A DNA stretch of 64,000 nt from Porcincola sp945869225. GTDB taxonomy: Bacteria; Bacillota; Clostridia; Lachnospirales; Lachnospiraceae. Location: positions 22,808 through 86,807 of the forward strand of contig NZ_JBQKGW010000013.1 of the NCBI RefSeq assembly GCF_052118625.1. The letters are read 5' to 3'. Position 1 is the first letter of the stretch. Each line of letters opens with the position of its first letter. The notes under the pieces are model-generated. The model ran no database searches. It had not been told where the DNA came from and worked only from the letters and a program-made list of their open reading frames with translations. Below are positions 7,787-16,111 of this stretch, piece after piece. The position numbers and the translations under genes are program-made.

Positions 7787-7817
7787 TTGACCTGGAGCTA
7801 ACTCCAAGGGATATAGT
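7787..7817 (+). promoter_or_regulatory. MerR-type promoter with 19-bp spacer and operator dyad
   Basis: TTGACC (7787-7792) and TATAGT (7812-7817) are separated by 19 bp, the overlong spacer characteristic of promoters activated by MerR-family DNA distortion. The spacer holds the dyad TGGAG-CTAA-CTCCA (7793-7806). This resembles the CTTGGAGTTAACTCCAAG-type operators of aldehyde/alcohol-responsive MerR proteins. It lies about 50 bases before the MerR gene at 7869, so autoregulation and control of module B are likely. Confidence 0.85.
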
Positions 7818-7868
7818 CCAGTTACAGATGACAAAGCAAGCGGCAAACTGTAAAGAGGGGTGATGAAG

Positions 7869-8276
7869 ATGACGATAAAAGAAGTTTGCGAAAAATTCAA
7901 TCTTTCTCCGGACACGCTGCGCTACTATGAGCGCGCAGGTGTAATTCCGGAAGTCAGAAGAACAAAAGGCGGGATTCGAGACTATTCACAGGATGATGTC
8001 AACTGGGTTGAAAATGCCGTCTGTATGCGAGGTGCCGGAGTCCCCATCGAGATGCTCATTGAGTATGTGCGGCTGTTTCAGATGGGTGATGAAACGATTG
8101 AGGCAAGACGTGATCTTCTTTTGGAGGTTCGTAGTGGAATTCAGAAAAAACTGGATCAGTATCAGGAAACGATGAACCGGCTCAATTACAAGATTTCCCG
8201 GTATGAAGAAGCCGTGAAGACGGGTGTCCTCAGCTGGGATGCTGAAGATAACAAGAAGGATTCCTCAAGCCAATAA
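7869..8276 (+). CDS. MerR-family regulator of module B (AdhR/NmlR-like)
   Basis: Three possible starts exist (GTG 7860, ATG 7863, ATG 7869). Only 7869 has correct spacing from GAGGGG, giving 135 residues. Residues 1-70 form the winged helix (MTIKEVCEKFNLSPDTLRYY, then GGIRDYSQDDVNWVENAVCM), followed by the long dimerisation helix with QKKLDQYQETMNRLNYKI. No conserved metal-binding cysteines are visible in the C-terminal region, which fits the electrophile or aldehyde-responsive subgroup. The promoter just upstream has the matching 19-bp spacer. The gene heads a run with an alcohol dehydrogenase relic, a hydrolase and an FMN reductase, which are the usual targets of this subgroup. Confidence 0.88.
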   Translation: MTIKEVCEKFNLSPDTLRYYERAGVIPEVRRTKGGIRDYSQDDVNWVENAVCMRGAGVPIEMLIEYVRLFQMGDETIEARRDLLLEVRSGIQKKLDQYQETMNRLNYKISRYEEAVKTGVLSWDAEDNKKDSSSQ

Positions 8277-8298
8277 GAGGGATTCGAAGGAGAAAAAC

Positions 8299-8495
8299 AT
8301 GCAGAATTTTGATTATGTTACACCAACAAGATCTTCGCATCAATCGGTATCCCGATGCATCTTAAGGAAGTTGGCATTGATGAAAGCCGCATTGATGAGA
8401 TGGCACATCATGTAGCAGAAAATGAAGGACTTGAAAGTGCATGGGCACCGCTGACTGAGAAGGATATTGCAGACATATTCAGAGCATCCTTATGA
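8299..8495 (+). pseudogene. Collapsed iron-containing alcohol dehydrogenase
   Basis: A ribosome site (GAAGGAG) precedes ATG 8299, which opens with MQNFDYVTPTR, the usual start of class III Fe-alcohol dehydrogenases. After only ten codons the sequence passes, shifted by one base, into the family's C-terminus: IFASIGIPMHLKEVGIDESR, then AENEGLESAWAPLTEKDIA and a final helix. About 300 residues, including the NAD- and iron-binding His residues, have been lost. The relic lies between the MerR regulator and the hydrolase, where an intact adh gene would be expected in this kind of cluster. It is non-functional. Confidence 0.75.
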
Positions 8496-8514
8496 ATGAC
8501 AAAGGAGATTAAAA

Positions 8515-9471
8515 ATGGCATACGGATATATTGCAAAACTGAATGAACACGTCATAAGGGAACATGTTCGTTTCAATGACCGCTATGGGATTGCGATTGC
8601 GGCAGATATTTACCGGGCAAAGGATCTGGATGAATCCGGAAAATATCCGGCGCTGATTGTCGGCGCACCCTATGGCGGCGTGAAAGAACAGGGACCCTGT
8701 GTTTATGCAAATGAACTGGTGCAGCGCGGGTTTGTGGTTCTGACGTTTGATCAGGTACATATGGGAGAATCCGCAGGAGAGCCAAGGAATGTTTCTTCGC
8801 CGGATCTGTTTGCAGAGTCGTTCAGTGCGGCGGTCGATTATCTTGGCGTGAAGGTTCCCTATGTGGATCGGGAGAAGATCGGTGTGATCGGCATCTGTGG
8901 ATCGGGCGGATTTGCACTCTCTGCGGCTTCAGTTGATGTCCGTATCAAAGCGGTTGCTACGACTTCCATGTATGATATTTCCGACGTTCGCGGCATGATG
9001 AACCTGACGAAGGAACAGATCGATGGGATGAAGCATCAGCTTGCCGAACAGAGATGGTCGGACTTTGAACAAGGTCAGCCGGAATATATTCCCAGTTTTC
9101 CGGAAACGCCATATCCTTCCGTGGAAGCTCTGCCGGAAACGGATCGGATCACCAATGAATGGAATCGCTTCTATGCAGTGCCGCGGGGGCATCATCCGAA
9201 CGCGAGAGGCGGTTTTACTACTACCTCCAATCTGGCCATGATGCAGTTTAAGTGCCTTGATTATATTGATGAAATTTCGCCGCGTCCGATTCTCTTTGTA
9301 GCAGGCGATCATGCTCATTCTCGCTCTTTCTCAGAAAAAGCGTACGAGAAGGCGGCGGAGCCGAAAGAACTGTATATTGTTGCGGATGCGGAGCATATCG
9401 ATCTTTATGATCAAGTGGATAAGATTCCGTTTGATAAGCTGGAGAATTTCTTCAAAGATTCGTTAAAGTGA
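8515..9471 (+). CDS. Alpha/beta hydrolase (YcjY/dienelactone-hydrolase-like)
   Basis: The protein has 318 residues with a good AAAGGAG site. Features in order: N-terminal strand region, the oxyanion stretch IVGAPYGGVKEQGP, FDQVHMGESAG, the nucleophile elbow IGVIGICGSGGFALSAA, and a late acid/His region (VAGDHAHSRSFSEKAYE, then ADAEHIDLYD with the candidate catalytic His). The elbow carries both Cys and Ser, so whether Cys (as in dienelactone hydrolase) or Ser is the nucleophile cannot be decided from sequence. It is a soluble cytosolic enzyme. It is probably co-transcribed with the MerR gene and the following lipoprotein and FMN reductase. The substrate is unknown. Confidence 0.85.
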   Translation: MAYGYIAKLNEHVIREHVRFNDRYGIAIAADIYRAKDLDESGKYPALIVGAPYGGVKEQGPCVYANELVQRGFVVLTFDQVHMGESAGEPRNVSSPDLFAESFSAAVDYLGVKVPYVDREKIGVIGICGSGGFALSAASVDVRIKAVATTSMYDISDVRGMMNLTKEQIDGMKHQLAEQRWSDFEQGQPEYIPSFPETPYPSVEALPETDRITNEWNRFYAVPRGHHPNARGGFTTTSNLAMMQFKCLDYIDEISPRPILFVAGDHAHSRSFSEKAYEKAAEPKELYIVADAEHIDLYDQVDKIPFDKLENFFKDSLK

Positions 9472-9517
9472 TGAATGGAAAGCAGCCTGATTGAGTGAAA
9501 GGAGCGCACGGAAAGAA

Positions 9518-10039
9518 ATGAACAGGTTTGTATTGGCCGGAATGCTCAGTTTCATGTTACTTATCTCAGGGTGCGGCTTCAGAATGGATACGGAGGAAAC
9601 CATCAAGGAAACAGATCCTCCATCGGAAAGCAATGCTGGAGATGAGATGAAAAAAAATATGGATGAATCAATGTCGGAGGAATCTGCGGCTATAAGGATG
9701 ACAATAGAAAATACGCCTGTCCGGATTACATGGGAAGACAATGAATCCGTAACAGCTTTGAGAGAACTTGCGCGGAAAGAACCAATTCAGATCCACATGT
9801 CAATGTATGGCGGCTTTGAGCAGGTTGGACCGATCGGGACATCGCTTCCAAGAGATGATGCAGAGACAACGACCTCTGCTGGAGATATTGTTCTTTACTC
9901 TGGAAATCAGCTGGTAGTTTTCTATGGGTCCAATTCATGGGCTTATACAAGACTTGGCAGAATTACGGACCTGACGACAGCGGAATTGTCTGAACTGCTT
10001 GGCAAAGGTGATGTAAAGATAACGATACAGACAGATTGA
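9518..10039 (+). CDS. Lipoprotein with cyclophilin-like domain
   Basis: Start ATG 9518 follows GAAAGGAGCG and gives 173 residues. The N-terminus is a lipoprotein signal (hydrophobic core LAGMLSFMLLISGC, lipobox LISGC with Cys21). An acidic, Ser/Glu-rich linker follows (to about 65). Residues 65-173 form a compact beta-rich domain of the cyclophilin-like type: IRMTIENTPVRITWEDN, GGFEQVGPIGTSLPRDD, LVVFYGSNSWAYTRLGRI. It is anchored to the outer face of the cell membrane. In related clusters such domains accompany flavin reductases, but their role is undescribed. A C-terminal relic of a paralogue is at 41602. Confidence 0.8.
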   Translation: MNRFVLAGMLSFMLLISGCGFRMDTEETIKETDPPSESNAGDEMKKNMDESMSEESAAIRMTIENTPVRITWEDNESVTALRELARKEPIQIHMSMYGGFEQVGPIGTSLPRDDAETTTSAGDIVLYSGNQLVVFYGSNSWAYTRLGRITDLTTAELSELLGKGDVKITIQTD

Positions 10040-10065
10040 GAACAACATCAGAAAGGGACCAATCC

Positions 10066-10608
10066 ATGAGTAAAATGCTTGTAATTTCAACTAGTCTCAG
10101 GAGCCATAGTAATTCAGAATTCCTAACCGAAAAAATGACAGAGGGTATCCGGGAAGCTGGCCATGAAGTGGAAACAATCAGTCTCAAAGGTAAAAACCTG
10201 AAGTTCTGCACCGGCTGCCTCGTCTGTCAGAAGACGCAGAAATGCGTTCTGAATGATGATGCGGTCTGGATCGCGGAAAAGGTAAAGATGGCAGATACAC
10301 TGGTGTTTTCAACACCGATTTATTATTACGGCTTGAGCGGACAGATGAAGACCTTGCTTGATCGGATGAATCCGCTGTATCCTTCCGATTATCAGTTCCG
10401 GAATGTTTATCTGTTAACCGTCGCGGCAGAAGATGAATCCAGCACACCGGAGAGGACAGTCAGCGGTCTGCAGGGATGGATTGACTGCTTTCCTAAGGCG
10501 CGTCTTGCCGGAACTTTATTCTGTGGCGGCTTGAACGATGCGGGAGAGGCAGCGGAGAATTCTGATATTCAGGAGAAGGCTTACCAGTTTGGCAAGGCAA
10601 TTATTTAA
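10066..10608 (+). CDS. NADPH-dependent FMN reductase / iron-sulfur flavoprotein-like
   Basis: Start ATG 10066 is preceded by AGAAAGGGA; the longer frame from 10036 overlaps the lipoprotein end. The protein has 180 residues. The FMN phosphate loop is VISTSLRSHSNSEFL, followed by the Cys motif FCTGCLVCQKTQKC as in flavoproteins of the iron-sulfur flavoprotein group, and FSTPIYYYGLSGQMKTLLDR next to the isoalloxazine. The C-terminus is short and lacks a second Cys cluster. It reduces FMN or small electrophiles with NAD(P)H. It sits between the cyclophilin-like lipoprotein and a collapsed CMD-cupin gene, mirroring the content of module A. Confidence 0.85.
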   Translation: MSKMLVISTSLRSHSNSEFLTEKMTEGIREAGHEVETISLKGKNLKFCTGCLVCQKTQKCVLNDDAVWIAEKVKMADTLVFSTPIYYYGLSGQMKTLLDRMNPLYPSDYQFRNVYLLTVAAEDESSTPERTVSGLQGWIDCFPKARLAGTLFCGGLNDAGEAAENSDIQEKAYQFGKAII

Positions 10609-10632
10609 AGGGAGTAGAGGAGAAACGGAAGC

Positions 10633-10990
10633 ATGGACGGTAAGATTGTACAGACGGCGGGAAGAGACAGACTTGCAGAAGTTTCTAGCACCGGTTTCCG
10701 CTTCGCAGATCGGAATCCACAATGTTACCTTTGAGCCGGGCTGTCAGAACAACTGGCATATCCATCATGCTAAAAGCGGCGGCGGCCAGATTCTGATCTG
10801 TGTCGGGGGCAGAGGGTGGTATCAGGAATGGGGCAAGGAACCGGTTGCGATGAAGCCGGGTGACTGCGTAAACATTCCTGTTGGCGTGAAGCATTGGCAT
10901 GGCGCAGCAGAGGACAGCTGGTTCTCACATCTGGCAATAGAAGTTCCGGGTGAAGAAACATCCACAGAGTGGCTGGAAGCATCCAAATAA
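10633..10990 (+). pseudogene. Collapsed CMD-cupin gene of module B
   Basis: ATG 10633 opens MDGKIVQTAGRDRLAEV, which matches the start of the intact CMD-cupin protein at 5724. Immediately afterwards the sequence passes, in a different frame, into the cupin half: LAPVSASQIGIHNVTFEPGC, then NNWHIHHAKSGGG, RGWYQEWG and KHWHGAAEDSWFSHLAIEV, ending as the 5724 protein does. Roughly 120 residues of the CMD domain are missing. The last 70 residues are almost identical to those of 5724, including at the DNA level, indicating recent duplication or gene conversion. Translation of the cupin alone would need a different start, for which I see none with a ribosome site. Confidence 0.8.
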
Positions 10991-11150
10991 TACGGAATAA
11001 GAAGCACTAATCCATAACGATATTGGAAAACATTCGACCGAAAATGATACAATTTAACATTTCCAGAATGTGCGCATGAAAAAAGGGTGCAAGGTCGAAA
11101 AAAAGGGTGCATTGTGGATTTGAAAAAAGATATAGTTGGAAGGAAAATAC

Positions 11151-12863
11151 ATGTATAGGCTAATGTTGATACCGGGAATAATTGTCACTGTATTAGGAGT
11201 GCTTGCACTCTTAGGTGGTGCGGGAGGTGCGAGTCTGGTTTTTATTATTCCTGGCGTGCTTCTTATTTTTATTGCTGAAAAGAAGAAAAAGAAAGCCAGA
11301 ACAATTGTACCATTGAATAATGAAGTACCGCTATCTGAGCCGAAATCTATAGATAGCCACGATGTAGTAAGCCAAACCATTCAGTCAACCACGTCGGAGA
11401 AAAGCTCTCCGATTAAGGATAACTTATCAATGTCAGAATCAGAGAATGATATTGATGAATACATAAAGAGATTAACAGAATCTACGCGAAAAAAGATAAT
11501 TCAGTCTGTTCCTGCTGGAAATACATATATTGATTCTTTAAAGGATGTGTTCTTTGCTGTTGATGTTGAGACTACAGGGTTAAGTCCCGAAAGAAACAGA
11601 ATCATCGAAATTGCTGCTGTAAAATTTGAGAATGGTGTCCCCGTCGATTCATATTCTACGTTGGTGGCTTCTGTCAAGCACATTCCTGAAGCTGCATCGA
11701 GAGTAAATGGTATTACTGATGAAGATCTGGAAATCTATGGCGAAGATGAGATTTCTGCATATGATCAATTCACAGATTTTTTAGGGCAGGATACTCTTGC
11801 GGGGAATATCTGTATGGTAGCTCACAATGCCTCATTTGACATGGCATTTATCATTAATTCGTTGAAACGGCTCAAGTATAACGAGGATGTAACTTTACGG
11901 TATTTTGATACTCTGGCTCTTTCCAGAAAATATCTTACTCTTCCGAACTATAAGCAACCAACAGTAGCTGATTTCTATGGAATAGTAAATGATGATGAGC
12001 ACCGTGCTGAAGGCGATGCCCTAACTTGTGGTAAGATCCTTGTACAACTATTGGAAAACATGAAGGATGAAGCTGAGCGTGGTCGTATTGCACGAGAGAA
12101 CTCTCTACCCACAGACGAAGAACGTGAAATTTGTGCATACATCAAAAAAGTTCTTATGGATGCGGGAAAAGATACTGCAAGACTTCGTTTTGAAAAGAAA
12201 AGCGGAGGGACTATCAAGGCAAAATATCCATACGGTTTTACCAGCTTTAAGATACTTAAGAATAAGCCGATGTACTTTACCTTTGATAAGTCTGACTATG
12301 TTCATTGTGAATTGGAAACAAAGGATACGGATTATCACAATGGGGAAGCAAATTCGGTTCGTGTAAATCTGAAACATCCAAAGCAAATTGAGCTTCTGGA
12401 AGGTTCTATTGTGAAGGCCTATAAGCGCGATGGGAAAAACATTACAGATTTCTATCATCATACCAGATGGGTGCAGCAAGATGCCGACTATACCTTTCAA
12501 ATCGTTGACAATGAAGTCGAATCTCTGGTTGCTGCCTGTATAAACAGGGCGGACAAAAAGGCAGACCAAAAAGCTGCACATGAAGCAGAGAAAGCCGCTA
12601 TTGAAAAAGAAAAGGAAGAACGCCGACTTGCGAGAAAACTTCGGGCGGAGAAAGCAGAAAAGCATCCTGAACCTATAACAAAGAGCAAAGGCCGAAAAAT
12701 AGGAAGATATGATGATAACATGATTCTTCTTCAAGAATATGAAAGCGTTACATCTGCTTCTATAGCAGTAGGTATTAGCCAAAAGAGTATTCGTGATGCG
12801 GCTTCCGGCAGGCAAAAGCATGCAGCTGGATATGTTTGGAGATATTTGGATTCGAACGCGTAA
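11151..12863 (+). CDS. Membrane-anchored DEDDh 3'-5' exonuclease with NUMOD-like C-terminus
   Basis: Start ATG 11151 follows GGAAGGA (570 residues). Two hydrophobic helices (about 3-42) are followed by a Lys-rich stop (EKKKKKAR), so the protein is probably membrane-anchored. Residues 132-300 are a DnaQ/PolC-epsilon exonuclease with all acidic residues: D138 and E140 (AVDVETTGL), D230 (AHNASFDMAF), H284 and D289 (HRAEGDA). An uncharacterised middle domain follows, then a charged Ala/Lys/Glu coiled coil (about 475-515). The last 45 residues (YESVTSASIAVGISQKSIRD, then GYVWRYL) resemble the NUMOD1 DNA-binding helix of homing endonucleases. The gene is A+T-richer than its neighbours, suggesting transfer. 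A defence or phage function is possible but unproven. Confidence 0.8.
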   Translation: MYRLMLIPGIIVTVLGVLALLGGAGGASLVFIIPGVLLIFIAEKKKKKARTIVPLNNEVPLSEPKSIDSHDVVSQTIQSTTSEKSSPIKDNLSMSESENDIDEYIKRLTESTRKKIIQSVPAGNTYIDSLKDVFFAVDVETTGLSPERNRIIEIAAVKFENGVPVDSYSTLVASVKHIPEAASRVNGITDEDLEIYGEDEISAYDQFTDFLGQDTLAGNICMVAHNASFDMAFIINSLKRLKYNEDVTLRYFDTLALSRKYLTLPNYKQPTVADFYGIVNDDEHRAEGDALTCGKILVQLLENMKDEAERGRIARENSLPTDEEREICAYIKKVLMDAGKDTARLRFEKKSGGTIKAKYPYGFTSFKILKNKPMYFTFDKSDYVHCELETKDTDYHNGEANSVRVNLKHPKQIELLEGSIVKAYKRDGKNITDFYHHTRWVQQDADYTFQIVDNEVESLVAACINRADKKADQKAAHEAEKAAIEKEKEERRLARKLRAEKAEKHPEPITKSKGRKIGRYDDNMILLQEYESVTSASIAVGISQKSIRDAASGRQKHAAGYVWRYLDSNA

Positions 12864-12918
12864 GATAATGATTTGAGATCCTATTGCTTGAAGACCGGAG
12901 AAACAAATTGATATAATA

Positions 12919-12946
12919 CGCCACCTACAGGCTATCGTAGGTGGCG
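12919..12946. terminator. Terminator hairpin between convergent genes
   Basis: A perfect 10-bp stem (CGCCACCTAC / GTAGGTGGCG) with an 8-base loop lies between the exonuclease gene and the minus-strand relic at 12976. It can serve both directions. Confidence 0.7.
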
Positions 12947-12975
12947 TTCATTAACCTTTTGATTCAGGTTGTCTT

Positions 12976-13400
12976 TTAGACCTTGATTTCCATTCCATTT
13001 CTGAATGTTACCCGGATGTCTTCCTTGCTGTAAACTGTGATAAAATCAACGAGGCTCTGGAACTGGGTGGCGTCGAACTCTGTCACGAGACTCTTCTTTT
13101 TCTCATGCGTATCGAGAAATTGCCGGATAGATGAACTATGCAGTCCATGATATTCTTTGAATTCTGTGATATCTTCCGCTGTAATGGAATCATGGTCGAA
13201 AACAAGAGCATCATCGGTGTCCTGGGCAAAGATATCATGGAAGACAGTTTTCATTTCCTCAGCGCTGTTTGAGATACCTGGACAGCAGGTCAACATTTGT
13301 CGTGGCCCGCTCGTACTTCCTGTTGAAGATGGCGTACAGAAAGATGCCGCCTTTCAGGACAAAATGGCCGGCATACGGAGATACCGAGATCCGACAATTC
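12976..13400 (-). pseudogene. AbiEii nucleotidyltransferase fragment joined to a serine-recombinase C-terminus
   Basis: Reading the minus strand from about 13400, one frame gives YAGHFVLKGGIFLYAIFNRK, then YERATTNVDLLSRYL and a stop. The next frame (13296-12976) continues AEEMKTVFHDIFAQDTDDAL, then ITEFKEYHGL. Together these are the nucleotidyltransferase core of AbiEii-type toxins of type IV abortive-infection systems, frameshifted. The frame then changes character: SLVTEFDATQFQSLVDFITV and YSKEDIRVTFRNGMEIKV are the C-terminal end of large serine recombinases of mobile elements. So one 106-codon frame joins scraps of two unrelated genes, presumably by deletion. The IS21 copy at 13421 interrupts the region further upstream. 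Confidence 0.62.
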
Positions 13401-13514
13401 AGGGCGTTTTGCCCTGGATCTGATTATTCCGGGCGATCAGCCCATGCGCTGAAGCGCGTTCAGCGCACGGGAATCGCCGTTTAGCAAAGTCCGGCCGCAG
13501 TTCAACCCAGGCCG

Positions 13515-14255
13515 TCAGGCATGGGATAAGTACTGCCGCATGTTTACGTCGCCGGTTTCCACCCAGGTGGTGTTGTGTGCGAAGCGCTCCACGATAGATT
13601 CGGCATAGGTTCCGCCGCGAAGGCGCTTCACCCAGTCCTCGCGCTTGTAAAGCGTGCAGAAGATCGTGGATGTGCTGTCAAAGCGGCGCTCTGTCAGTTC
13701 CAAAAGGAATTCGACATCTGCCTTGGACAGTTCCGGCATGAGCCATTCATCCAGGACGAGCACCTTGAAAGCTGCATACTTGTTCAACACTTTGTTCTTG
13801 CCGCCGGGAAGCACCGACTTCTCAGCGTATTCTTCCAGGAGATCCGGGAGCCGGATGTATCTGGTCTTATGCTGATTTCGACAGGCTTCTTTTGCCATTG
13901 CACAGCCAAGGAAGGTCTTGCCGGAGCTGGGATATCCCTGGAATACGATGCTTCGGCAGTCGTCGACGAACCGACAGCTAGCCAGATCGGCGATAATGCC
14001 TCGGTTGAGGGGACGCTTGTCGATATACAGGATGTCATGGATATCGGCTTTCGGAAGGCGGAATTTCGCGTTCTTGATCAGCCTCCGTACCTTGTCGTTG
14101 TATTTCCTCTGATAGACACCGTCTGTCAGCAGCTGGAAACGGTCGTCAAACGGAAGTGCCAGCGTCTGCGGATCCTGCTGTTGTATTTCGAGTTCCTCTA
14201 TGAATTCGCCGATATTCAGAACACGGAGCTTTCTTCTGGTCTCATCATTCAGCAT
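13515..14255 (-). CDS. istB: IS21-family helper ATPase IstB
   Basis: The protein has 246 residues. An N-terminal helical domain (VLNIGEFIEELEIQQQDP) is followed by an AAA+ core with P-loop FQGYPSSGKTFLGCAMAKEA, Walker B VLVLDEWLM and a sensor region IFCTLYKREDW. IstB assembles on DNA and directs the IstA transposase to targets. Its start overlaps the end of istA by 11 bases, the usual translationally coupled arrangement in IS21. Length and motifs are normal, so it is presumably functional. Confidence 0.93.
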   Translation of the reverse strand: MLNDETRRKLRVLNIGEFIEELEIQQQDPQTLALPFDDRFQLLTDGVYQRKYNDKVRRLIKNAKFRLPKADIHDILYIDKRPLNRGIIADLASCRFVDDCRSIVFQGYPSSGKTFLGCAMAKEACRNQHKTRYIRLPDLLEEYAEKSVLPGGKNKVLNKYAAFKVLVLDEWLMPELSKADVEFLLELTERRFDSTSTIFCTLYKREDWVKRLRGGTYAESIVERFAHNTTWVETGDVNMRQYLSHA

Positions 14256-15825
14256 CAGGATCGCCTCCCTTCCGGTAGTAGTCGCTGCCGCGCAGATAAC
14301 CCATGGAGGAGTCGTCGGTGGAGGATTCGGATTCCAGCTGCTCTTTGTAAGTGATGTCTTGATTCGCCGTCAGGATTGCTTTAAGGTGATGGTAACGGGG
14401 CACCTTAATCCCTCTGCTGATGGCAAGCTCACAGGCGGTTTCCAGACGGGCATCTGTATACGTCCTGCTGAGACGGAGAACGGCGAGACAGGGATTATAG
14501 CCCTGTTCTTTTATGCTGACACTGCCGAAGATCCGGTCGATGACCTGCCGGGTATATTTCCCAACTGAACTCGCCCAGTTCCGGATCCGTTCGTCATCCC
14601 ACTGGACGATGTTCCGGAATGCCGGCGGCATGTCTTCCGGGTGTGTGGAGTACTTGTTCTTCATATAGTTCGGAAAACGGTTGTGTGTTGTCAGACGCTC
14701 GCCTTTGTAATAGATCTCCACGAAGCGGTCTGTGATCTTCAGGTCAACCTTCTTTTTCACGTACTGATACGGACAGGAATACCGATTCTTCTTGTACACG
14801 ACATGGAAGTCGAGGTTGACAGCCCTGCCATAGACCCACTCGGCAATCTCATAAGGGACATCTGGAAGCGGGCGGAGGAATTCCTTTTCTTCCTGAAGCA
14901 CCTCATAACGGCTGCCTTCGCGCTTCTGGAAAGCCTCATGGTTGAACTTATAGAGCTTGTCTGCAACTCCTTTCCCGAGTTCCGCGAAGGAGTAGTACAC
15001 GTCATTCCTGCACCGGGCGATGATGGCGGTGGCGATCTTACCGACAGTGCCTTCTACAGAAGGCTTCTGCTTCGGCTTTCTGACACCAGCGGGCATGATC
15101 GCCGTCATGTAATGTGAACCCAGGGCCGCATAATCATCAGTCAGGATGATCTCTCCTTCCTTGGGATGAGATACGACACCGGTCTTAAGGTTGTCGCACA
15201 CGGTCCGTACCGGAGCGCCGCCAAAGTATTCATACATGCGGATATGACACCGGATAAAGGTGTCCATCTTCATGTCCAGGCACGGCTCAACGTAAGAATA
15301 CTGGCTGTAGGGGAGCGTTCCGACGAACAGGTAGACCGTGATCAGTTCGCCGGTGTTCATGTCCACGTAGTGCATAGTCGGACCGGACCAGTCGACTTCC
15401 GCTCGCTCTCCGGGCTTGTGTTCGAGATGGTTGGTGAGGCGGTTTGCGACGGTGAATTCGGCATACCCTTCGTTGAACTTTGTCTTGCCCATGGGGATCT
15501 CGCCGTTACGTTCGCAGCGTTCGATGTATTCCTCATGGAGAAGCTTGAGGGTGACACCTACGCGTTTCAGTTCCTGATGTACATGCTCGTAGTCAGGATC
15601 ACCGTACATGGTCTCGTTCGCGAACTTTTCCGGATAGAAGATGCGATAGACCTCTGTTTCCTCAAGGGCGCGGACATCGTCGTAACGAATGCCCTTCTCG
15701 TCAGCGATGTTGAAGACTTCACTGACGGAATGCCTTGAGATGTGTCTGGTGGATGCGATCGTACTTCGTGACAATCCGGCATCCCGAAGCTCCATGATGA
15801 GCTTCACGTTGATTTTTCTGGCCAT
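14245..15825 (-). CDS. istA: IS21-family transposase IstA
   Basis: The protein has 526 residues. An N-terminal helix-turn-helix (GLSRSTIASTRHISRHSVSE) precedes the DDE catalytic core: Asp in ERAEVDWSGPT, Asp in VRTVCDNLKTGVV and Glu in KPSVEGTVG. The Mu-type C-terminal beta-barrel follows (YSCPYQYVKKKVDLKI). It catalyses cut/copy-paste transposition of the element with IstB. No frame disruption is seen. The promoter would lie between 15826 and 16026 near the right terminal repeat. Confidence 0.94.
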   Translation of the reverse strand: MARKINVKLIMELRDAGLSRSTIASTRHISRHSVSEVFNIADEKGIRYDDVRALEETEVYRIFYPEKFANETMYGDPDYEHVHQELKRVGVTLKLLHEEYIERCERNGEIPMGKTKFNEGYAEFTVANRLTNHLEHKPGERAEVDWSGPTMHYVDMNTGELITVYLFVGTLPYSQYSYVEPCLDMKMDTFIRCHIRMYEYFGGAPVRTVCDNLKTGVVSHPKEGEIILTDDYAALGSHYMTAIMPAGVRKPKQKPSVEGTVGKIATAIIARCRNDVYYSFAELGKGVADKLYKFNHEAFQKREGSRYEVLQEEKEFLRPLPDVPYEIAEWVYGRAVNLDFHVVYKKNRYSCPYQYVKKKVDLKITDRFVEIYYKGERLTTHNRFPNYMKNKYSTHPEDMPPAFRNIVQWDDERIRNWASSVGKYTRQVIDRIFGSVSIKEQGYNPCLAVLRLSRTYTDARLETACELAISRGIKVPRYHHLKAILTANQDITYKEQLESESSTDDSSMGYLRGSDYYRKGGDPDAE

Positions 15826-16111
15826 TCTTCTGGCCTCCCTTCGTTAGATTTGGAGCGATACTCCTGGTGTAATTCTAACGAAGGAAAAAGCAAAAAGAAC
15901 AAGAGTTAACAGGTGTGCTGACCGGCGGCCAGCATGGGCTGAACCGCGGATCGTATCAAATGGGCTGAAGCGCGGTCAGGCTGCGCTGAACTGCGGCCGG
16001 GGTGGGCCGGAGGCCCGGAATAATCACTGGATCTACAGCTACTGGGTTTGAGCAGGCGGCAGCTACGGGTAAAGGCTCCGCTGCAAGAAAATATTCCGAA
16101 TAAATGGATAG

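Larger units (their letters stand above)
13421..16026 (-). mobile_element. Complete IS21-family insertion sequence
   Basis: This is a 2606-bp element with 14-bp perfect terminal inverted repeats (TGATTATTCCGGGC at 13421-13434; its complement at 16013-16026), flanked by a 7-bp direct target duplication CTGGATC (13414-13420 and 16027-16033). It contains istA and istB on the minus strand. The terminal regions also share multiple short repeats of the GCGCTTCAGC/GTTCAGC type, as expected for IS21 transposase sites. Intact ORFs, perfect ends and an intact duplication argue for recent insertion. Confidence 0.9.
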
